A stretch of DNA of 53,758 nt from SIG454 sp045646365 (GTDB lineage: Bacteria; Bacillota; Clostridia; Monoglobales; Monoglobaceae): positions 1 through 53,758 of the forward strand of contig JAZRKP010000015.1 in the NCBI GenBank assembly GCA_045646365.1. Reading direction: 5' to 3'. The translations under genes and the position numbers were made by a program. The notes under the pieces are model-generated. The model was not told the origin of the DNA. It worked only from the letters and a program-made list of their open reading frames with translations, and did no database searches. Below, in pieces: positions 48,860 through 53,758 of this stretch. Numbering within the stretch: position 1 is the first letter of the stretch; each line of letters starts with the position of its first letter.

Positions 48860-49594
48860 ATGTTACAGGATTTACACTCGCATACTTATTACTCATATTG
48901 CGGAAATGATTCCCCTGAGGCTGTCATAAAAAATGCTATTGATAAGGGTTTGGATGTTGTAGGTATTTCCGACCATTATTATGGCATTGTAATGGGTAGA
49001 CCGGAGACTGAATACGGTAGCGAGGAAAATAAAGTTATTACGCATAATAAGGCATTAAAAAGATATTACGAACATATTAAGCTTCTTTCTGAAAAGTACA
49101 AGGATTATATTGATGTGTGGTGTGGGGTGGAACTTACCACTAAGGATTTAGGCTATACATTGCTCCCTGACGGGGTTGATGTGTCTATGTTTAATTTTTG
49201 TCTTATTGAAAATTTTCAGCTTAAGGAATCGGCAGTTGAAGATATTTTCGATTTTGCCAAGCGATGTGGTTGCAAAAGAACAGGTTTGGCACACGCGGAT
49301 TTACCTGCATATATTACGGCAAAAGGTCTTGATATGAATGAATTTTTCAGGAAAATGTCAAAACAAAATATATTCTGGGAAATCAATGTGAATTATGATT
49401 CCATTCACAAGTTTCGGGAACATCAATATGCAAAGGATTTTTTTGAAAATACTGCTCTTATTGAGGCAATCAGGAAAAACAATGTTAAGTTAAGCGTTGG
49501 TTTTGACGGACACCGTTTAGAGGATTATGATGCCGAAAGAGTGATAACTGCAAATCGCAGGATTGAAGAATTATCTATTGAATTGATAAGTTAA
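48860..49594 (+). CDS. PHP-domain metal-dependent phosphoesterase-like protein
   Basis: 244 residues. The PHP motifs are visible: LHSHTYYSYCG (HxH, residues 5-15), GISDHYY (second His), CGVELTT (Glu), TGLAHADL and SVGFDGHRLED. PHP proteins hydrolyse phosphoesters such as histidinol phosphate or nucleotide 3'-phosphates; I cannot choose. Shorter than HisK of Bacillus (about 268). AGGAAGGATAT precedes the ATG. Confidence 0.85.
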   Translation: MLQDLHSHTYYSYCGNDSPEAVIKNAIDKGLDVVGISDHYYGIVMGRPETEYGSEENKVITHNKALKRYYEHIKLLSEKYKDYIDVWCGVELTTKDLGYTLLPDGVDVSMFNFCLIENFQLKESAVEDIFDFAKRCGCKRTGLAHADLPAYITAKGLDMNEFFRKMSKQNIFWEINVNYDSIHKFREHQYAKDFFENTALIEAIRKNNVKLSVGFDGHRLEDYDAERVITANRRIEELSIELIS

Positions 49595-49648
49595 AAATAT
49601 AACACTAATTACTACTGAAAATCTAATCTTTACTTTGGAGGATTTATT

Positions 49649-50380
49649 ATGGAAGATAAAATTTACGGACGAAATCCTGTTATTGAGGCGCTTTCCTCAA
49701 ACAGAGAAATAGATAAAATATTTTTTCAGGACGGGCTAACCCACAGTCTCATTTCAAAAATAACGGCTATGGCAAAGGAAAAGCAGATTCCTTACCGCTT
49801 TGTTAACCGTAAAAAACTTGACGAGCTTTCCGAGGGCGGAAATCATCAGGGTGTTGTTGCTTTTGCGGCGGCACACAAATACGCAACCGTTGAGGATATT
49901 CTCGAATTAGCAAGGAAAAAAGGTGAGCCACCTTTCATTCTTATTGCTGACGGGCTTTCCGACCCACACAATTTAGGAAGCATCATAAGAACGGCAAACG
50001 CCGCAGGAATGCACGGTGTTATTATCCCTAAAAACCGCAGTGTCAGCCTTAACGCCACCGTTTCAAAGGTTTCGGCAGGGGCGATTGAATACATTCCCGT
50101 TGCAAAGGTTTCAAACATTGCCCAGACCATAGAAAAGCTTAAAAAAGAAGGTGTTTGGGTTGCGGGAACTGACCTTAGTGCAACAGATTTCCACTACAAC
50201 TCTGACCTTAAGGGAGCTCTTGCTATCGTTATTGGAAACGAGGGTGAGGGAATGAGCCGATTGGTTCGTGAGAAATGTGATTTTCTCGTTAAAATACCTA
50301 TGATTGGTGAAATTGAGTCATTAAATGCTTCTGTTGCGGCAGGTGTTCTTATATATGAAGCAGTAAGACAAAGGAGTTAG
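49649..50380 (+). CDS. rlmB: 23S rRNA (guanosine-2'-O-)-methyltransferase RlmB/TrmH family
   Basis: A 243-residue SPOUT enzyme: an N-terminal L30e-like substrate domain (IYGRNPVIEALSS) and a C-terminal knot domain with ADGLSDPHNLGSIIRTA, VIGNEGEGMS and SLNASVAAGVLIYE. It 2'-O-methylates a conserved guanosine of 23S rRNA (2251 in E. coli). TTTGGAGGA precedes the ATG; it lies 3 nt before comM. Confidence 0.92.
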   Translation: MEDKIYGRNPVIEALSSNREIDKIFFQDGLTHSLISKITAMAKEKQIPYRFVNRKKLDELSEGGNHQGVVAFAAAHKYATVEDILELARKKGEPPFILIADGLSDPHNLGSIIRTANAAGMHGVIIPKNRSVSLNATVSKVSAGAIEYIPVAKVSNIAQTIEKLKKEGVWVAGTDLSATDFHYNSDLKGALAIVIGNEGEGMSRLVREKCDFLVKIPMIGEIESLNASVAAGVLIYEAVRQRS

Positions 50381-50383
50381 ACT

Positions 50384-51112
50384 ATGCTTGCAAAAATAAA
50401 CAGCTCCGCTCTCAGCGGAATTGACGGTTTTATTGTTGAGGCAGAGGTTGATATTTCCAACGCTCTTCCCTCATTTGAAATTGTCGGGCTTCCCGATGCG
50501 GCGGTTAAAGAATCCAAAGAGCGAATCCGCTCCGCTATAAAAAACACGGGACTTTCTATGCCGTCCAAAAAAATTGTTGTTAATCTTGCTCCTGCAAGCG
50601 TTAAAAAGGCGGGTGCTTTATATGACCTGCCCATTTCTGTTGCGATTTTGATTGCATCTGACCAGCTTAAGGCGGTTGACAGTAAAGAATATATCCTTTT
50701 GGGCGAGCTTGCACTTGACGGAAGTTTGCGACCTGTTCGCGGAATACTGCCTATGGTTATTTCTGCGTATCAAAACGGATTCAAAAAAGTTATTCTCCCC
50801 GTTCAGAATGCAAAGGAAGCGGCAATAATTGAGGAAATGGAAGTTTTTGGGGCGGAAAATCTCCGTCGGGTTGTTGAGCACATTTCGGGCGAAAACCCCA
50901 TAGAGAAAACAAGTCTTTCCAGTCAATCCCTGTTTTCCGAAAGAAAGGAATACCCTTTCGATTTTGCCGATGTCAAGGGCCTTGATTCTATTAAGCGAGC
51001 TCTTGAGATTGCAGCGGCGGGTGGTCATAATGTGGGCATATTGTGGTTGACATTCCCAGCTTATGCAAATGCAGTTATATCAAGGGTTTCACAGGTTGAT
51101 ACTGCTGCATAA
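50384..51112 (+). pseudogene. comM: comM/yifB (Mg-chelatase-like AAA+) interrupted by an integrative element
   Basis: The first 216 residues are a good ComM/YifB N-terminal part: start MLAKINSSALSGIDGFIVEAE in pieces, FEIVGLPDAAVKESKERI, VNLAPASVKKAGALYDLP, GELALDGSLRPVRG, then DFADVKGLDSIKRALEIAAAGGHN. Intact proteins (about 505 aa) continue directly into Walker A GPPGSGKT; here codons after Asn216/Val217 (from about 51032) encode an unrelated 25-residue tail ending VDTAA, and the AAA+ and C-terminal domains are gone. An element with a serine recombinase gene begins at that point, so insertion explains the break. The missing 3' part should lie past the element's far end. ComM is a helicase aiding integration of DNA in natural transformation. 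Confidence 0.88.
51026..51046. other. Probable left attachment junction (attL) of the element
   Basis: Homology to ComM stops at about 51032-51040, directly after the codons for GGHN. The exact crossover dinucleotide cannot be fixed without the other end. Confidence 0.6.
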
Positions 51113-51192
51113 AATAACCCTATTTTTACATTTTTCAAGTGAAGTTTAGACGGATATTTTTAAAATTACAAACTTTTTTAAATGAAATTTTG

Positions 51193-51223
51193 AGGTGCTT
51201 TCTTTTAGGAAAGCACCTTTTTA
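51193..51223 (+). terminator. Terminator near the element's end (rightward)
   Basis: AGGTGCTTTC (51193-51202) pairs with GAAAGCACCT (51209-51218), then T residues. It would stop transcription running from truncated comM into the element. Confidence 0.8.
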
Positions 51224-51230
51224 AATACAA

Positions 51231-51266
51231 AAACAAGGACACCTTAATAATTAGGTATCCTTGTTT
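51231..51266 (-). terminator. Terminator of the recombinase gene
   Basis: AAACAAGGA (51231-51239) pairs with TCCTTGTTT (51258-51266); after one mismatch ACCT pairs with AGGT. Leftward it is followed by TTTTTG. Confidence 0.8.
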
Positions 51267-51279
51267 GGAACTATGGTGT

Positions 51280-53424
51280 TTATGCAGCAAGTTCTAAAAA
51301 CTCCTTGTATAAATTATCAACATAACCTTTTATTTGTTGAACAACAGAGATTTTTTCAAAACCCAAGTCTGGTGAAAAGCCCATAACTTTTGTAAAATAG
51401 CCACCATCTGTTTCAGATTTCCTCTTGTCCTCTGAAACAAGAATTTTTGCCAGAATTTCATTTGGTTCTTGTAAGTCAGTCATAAAAGGACATTCCACAT
51501 CTTCATATTTTTCTCTGTATTTGATTTCAGCTTTTAATTCAGCCCTTTTTTCATCAAATAGTTTATCGCTGTCTATTATATCTGTAATGTCTTTTCCAGC
51601 CTCTTCTATATGTGCTTCTGGTATATAGTATCCTGACATTAGTGGTATTTCAACATGACATTTATCAAGAACTTCAAGAGAATGTGTCGTCTGTTTAAGA
51701 TATGGCATTAGTACTGTATTGGGTGATTTGCCACCTGAATTGCAAACAGTTTTACCTGCTACAACAATATAGTCAAGCATATCTAAAACTTCATCTTTTT
51801 TATATTTCTTTTTTGCTTTTTCACAAAGTTCAATTTCCTCTTGTATACACTTGAACAAATTTCTAATTCTGTCCTTGACTTCTGAAGGAACAAGAGACAG
51901 GTCTTCTAACCTATTACTTTTCTTTTTGATTTCTGACAGTAAAGCATCATATTCTGCTTTGTCTTCCTGCATAATATCATCTTCTTCACTTAATAGGATA
52001 AGGTCCTTAAGTTTGTTTTTCTTTTTGTTTAGTACTTCAATTTCTTCTCTTAATTGTTTAACTTCTTCATTATCAAGGGAAGTGGGGTTCTTGAGTAGAT
52101 ACATATATTTTTCAAGGCAGGTAACTAAATGAGAGATTATGTTTTCAAAATCTCTTGTAACCAACCAATGCATATCACCTTTTGCTAAATTATCTATGTA
52201 TTCATTCAATTTGTACTCATAAACATTGTTACAATCACATACTTTAATTCCTTTGTTTCTCTTAGTGCTGCATCTGAAATGACTATTTTCTCCACTTTTT
52301 TTATTCTCTTTGCTGAAAATAAAGTGATTTCCACAGTAGTAGCATTTTAATAAATCCTTATAGGGATGCTGTGGAGAGCAAGTACCCTTGTGGTTTTCAT
52401 TGTTTTGCCTACTTTGAATATCAATTTGAACTGCATTCCACAGTTCATCAGAGACAAGTCTTGGAATCAAGTCTGTTTCTTTTTCTATATAGTCTTTATT
52501 TTCTTTAACAGTAGATAATTTTTCCCAAAGAGAGCCCGTTTCCCAGCGACGAATGGCGTTTAGGCCCTTATATTTTGGGTTTGATAATATGCGTCTTACA
52601 GTGCTTGGTGCAAGTGGTTTTTTGGTCTTATCATCAGCATAAATACCATGTTCTTGCGCCAGAATCAGACCTATTCTCTTGCAACCATATCCAGTGTGTG
52701 CCAACTCATAGGCTATTTTAACACCTTTGCCTTTGGTTGGATGTTCAGTAAGATAAGCAGGCTCAACAGTATCATCCTTATGAATTACCTTTTTGTGACG
52801 TATGTACCCAAATGGGCAACCAATAATTTCGTTGTTTTCAGCCATTTGTTCTTTTGCTATACTCATAGTGACACTTAGTGCTGAAGAATAATTTTCAGCT
52901 CTGGTGATTTCATCGATAATGGCCTGTAAGCCCTCCTGGGTTTTACTTGATTGTCTAATGTCAGCTACATACAAATATACACCAGCAAGTTTTAAAGCTC
53001 TTATTATTTCAATTGCATTTACGCTACGAGCAAATCTGGATGCGGACTTACAGATGATGCAATTTACTTTTGGTTTTTTCTTTGGGTCAACAGAAACAAT
53101 GTATTTTCTCTGTTGAATATATCCACCTTCAATTCTGGGATGAGGCACTTTTTCAAATTCAATTTTTGTAACCTTTAATCCACAATACTCTGTTAACATG
53201 CTTGTGAAGCCGTCCCTATTAAGAAAGCCTGTTCCAGAAATTCCCCAGTCACATTGCTCACCAACTATTTCATATTTGACATCGGGGTTTTCTTTTTCTA
53301 ATCTTTGAACAACCTTTTTCAAAAATTCTGGCTGATTTTCCATACTTCCTCTTTGAAGTTTTGACTTAGTGCTGACTCTATAATAAAAACAGATTCTTAC
53401 AATTTCTTTTACTAATTTTGACAT
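51280..53424 (-). CDS. Large serine recombinase (integrase)
   Basis: 714 residues. Catalytic resolvase domain: YYRVSTKS with nucleophile Ser18, GISGT, and CKSASRFARS with the active-site arginines. Between ML.EYCG (about 77-83) and NCIICKSAS (about 121) is an extra stretch of roughly 30 residues not typical of the family. A recombinase domain follows (about 200-310: FGYIR; GCKRIGLILAQEHG; RRILSNPKYKG), then a zinc ribbon (CYYCG ... HFRC ... CDC, about 355-395) and a coiled coil (about 450-520). Such enzymes integrate and, with a directionality factor, excise mobile elements. GGGAGGA precedes the ATG. Its position at the element end next to the junction is typical. Confidence 0.95.
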   Translation of the reverse strand: MSKLVKEIVRICFYYRVSTKSKLQRGSMENQPEFLKKVVQRLEKENPDVKYEIVGEQCDWGISGTGFLNRDGFTSMLTEYCGLKVTKIEFEKVPHPRIEGGYIQQRKYIVSVDPKKKPKVNCIICKSASRFARSVNAIEIIRALKLAGVYLYVADIRQSSKTQEGLQAIIDEITRAENYSSALSVTMSIAKEQMAENNEIIGCPFGYIRHKKVIHKDDTVEPAYLTEHPTKGKGVKIAYELAHTGYGCKRIGLILAQEHGIYADDKTKKPLAPSTVRRILSNPKYKGLNAIRRWETGSLWEKLSTVKENKDYIEKETDLIPRLVSDELWNAVQIDIQSRQNNENHKGTCSPQHPYKDLLKCYYCGNHFIFSKENKKSGENSHFRCSTKRNKGIKVCDCNNVYEYKLNEYIDNLAKGDMHWLVTRDFENIISHLVTCLEKYMYLLKNPTSLDNEEVKQLREEIEVLNKKKNKLKDLILLSEEDDIMQEDKAEYDALLSEIKKKSNRLEDLSLVPSEVKDRIRNLFKCIQEEIELCEKAKKKYKKDEVLDMLDYIVVAGKTVCNSGGKSPNTVLMPYLKQTTHSLEVLDKCHVEIPLMSGYYIPEAHIEEAGKDITDIIDSDKLFDEKRAELKAEIKYREKYEDVECPFMTDLQEPNEILAKILVSEDKRKSETDGGYFTKVMGFSPDLGFEKISVVQQIKGYVDNLYKEFLELAA

Positions 53425-53480
53425 ACAATTCCTCCCTAAAACTCATAAATTATAATTTAGTTAACATTTTATCATTAATT

Positions 53481-53750
53481 TTATTCTTCGCCAAGAGAAG
53501 CGTGCTTCTCTTGGCTGTTTTTATGTTTGTGATAATAAAGCCTTGTCCCACAAATTCGGGCGTTGCAAATGAGCTCAATATTCTTTTTTACCCAATCAAA
53601 AGCAACTTTTTCTGTCTTAGAAGTTTCTGTATCAAGAGCAAAATAGTAATTATTTCTCTTAACTCCTGTCTTTTCTGTGACAAAAACTATCTTACCACAT
53701 TCTTTCTTTTCTTTGGTTTTTAAGACATATCTTACCAAGAATATCCCCAT
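53481..53750 (-). CDS. Unknown small protein of the element
   Basis: An 89-residue frame (MGIFLVRYVLKTKEKKECG start) with a basic, Cys/His-containing C-terminal half (ICNARICGTRLYYHKHKNS). I recognise no family. The start is uncertain: the ATG at 53750 has AAAAGG too close, a TTG 12 nt downstream has GGGGA upstream, and the frame could begin past the window edge. It precedes the recombinase gene by 56 nt in the same direction, so they may be cotranscribed; an excisionase-like role would be speculation. Confidence 0.5.
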   Translation of the reverse strand: MGIFLVRYVLKTKEKKECGKIVFVTEKTGVKRNNYYFALDTETSKTEKVAFDWVKKNIELICNARICGTRLYYHKHKNSQEKHASLGEE

Positions 53751-53758
53751 CCTTTTCT

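Larger units (their letters stand above)
51035..53758. mobile_element. Left end of an integrative element with a large serine recombinase (partial)
   Basis: The element starts inside comM and runs off the window. Visible content: about 250 bp of noncoding end with two terminators, a large serine recombinase transcribed toward the end, and one small unknown gene in the same direction. The region looks more A/T-rich than the adjacent core genes. An integrative conjugative element, mobilisable element or prophage all fit; no conjugation or phage gene is visible. Confidence 0.85.

Noticed and set aside
51032..51112. comM break caused by a sequencing frameshift
   Set aside because: None of the three frames resumes ComM sequence afterwards, and an integrase gene follows directly.

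Overview
The window looks like a chromosomal segment from a low-GC, endospore-forming member of the Clostridia, probably an anaerobic gut-type lineage. The reasons are the spore-coat ATPase gene spoIVA, a pro-sigmaK-processing regulator gene bofA, strong GGAGG-type ribosome binding sites with GTG/TTG starts, many radical SAM enzymes, and Firmicute gene orders (yloU-yloV-recG; mltG-trmR; recA-recX-rimO-pgsA). Taxonomy below class is not determined. All calls come from reading the sequence; no database search was run.

Layout. 1-716 has no convincing protein gene and is a chain of hairpins and palindromes, including one candidate structured RNA. 717-4.4 kb holds a DUF4380-like gene, the ribosome hibernation factor hpf, a membrane-anchored PrsA/SurA-like foldase, tRNA-Lys(CUU) and a CDP-alcohol phosphatidyltransferase. 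4.5-8.0 kb is a uronate module: a KduD-like dehydrogenase and a KduI isomerase carrying an extra N-terminal domain, with a divergent AraC-type regulator. 8.0-10.3 kb is a four-gene leftward operon: lipoprotein, 56-residue membrane protein, von Willebrand A protein and Ser/Thr kinase. This is the best candidate here for an uncharacterised system. 10.5-14.3 kb is a methionine/one-carbon operon (metF, separate MetH activation domain, metH). A DMT transporter and spoIVA follow.

16.9-47.7 kb is almost entirely leftward core housekeeping: trmB, rodA, trmR, mltG, a CPBP protease, the 5-formyl-THF cyclo-ligase, a DJ-1 protein, tagA-like, galE, lepA; recG, yloV, yloU; a tautomerase, a DUF896 protein, a radical SAM enzyme, rnc, acpP; pgsA, rimO, recX, recA, pncC, thiI, a cysteine desulfurase; divIVA-like; a radical SAM enzyme and ruvX; a two-component system with a walJ-like hydrolase; bofA, a radical SAM enzyme and tsaD. 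One HD-domain gene is rightward inside this block. A cluster of DnaA-box-like sequences lies at 42542-42651.

At about 47.8 kb transcription flips to rightward: alpha/beta hydrolase, PHP-domain protein, rlmB, then comM/yifB. comM is cut just before its Walker A motif by the left end of an integrative element. The element carries a 714-residue large serine recombinase and an unknown small gene, and runs off the right edge of the window.
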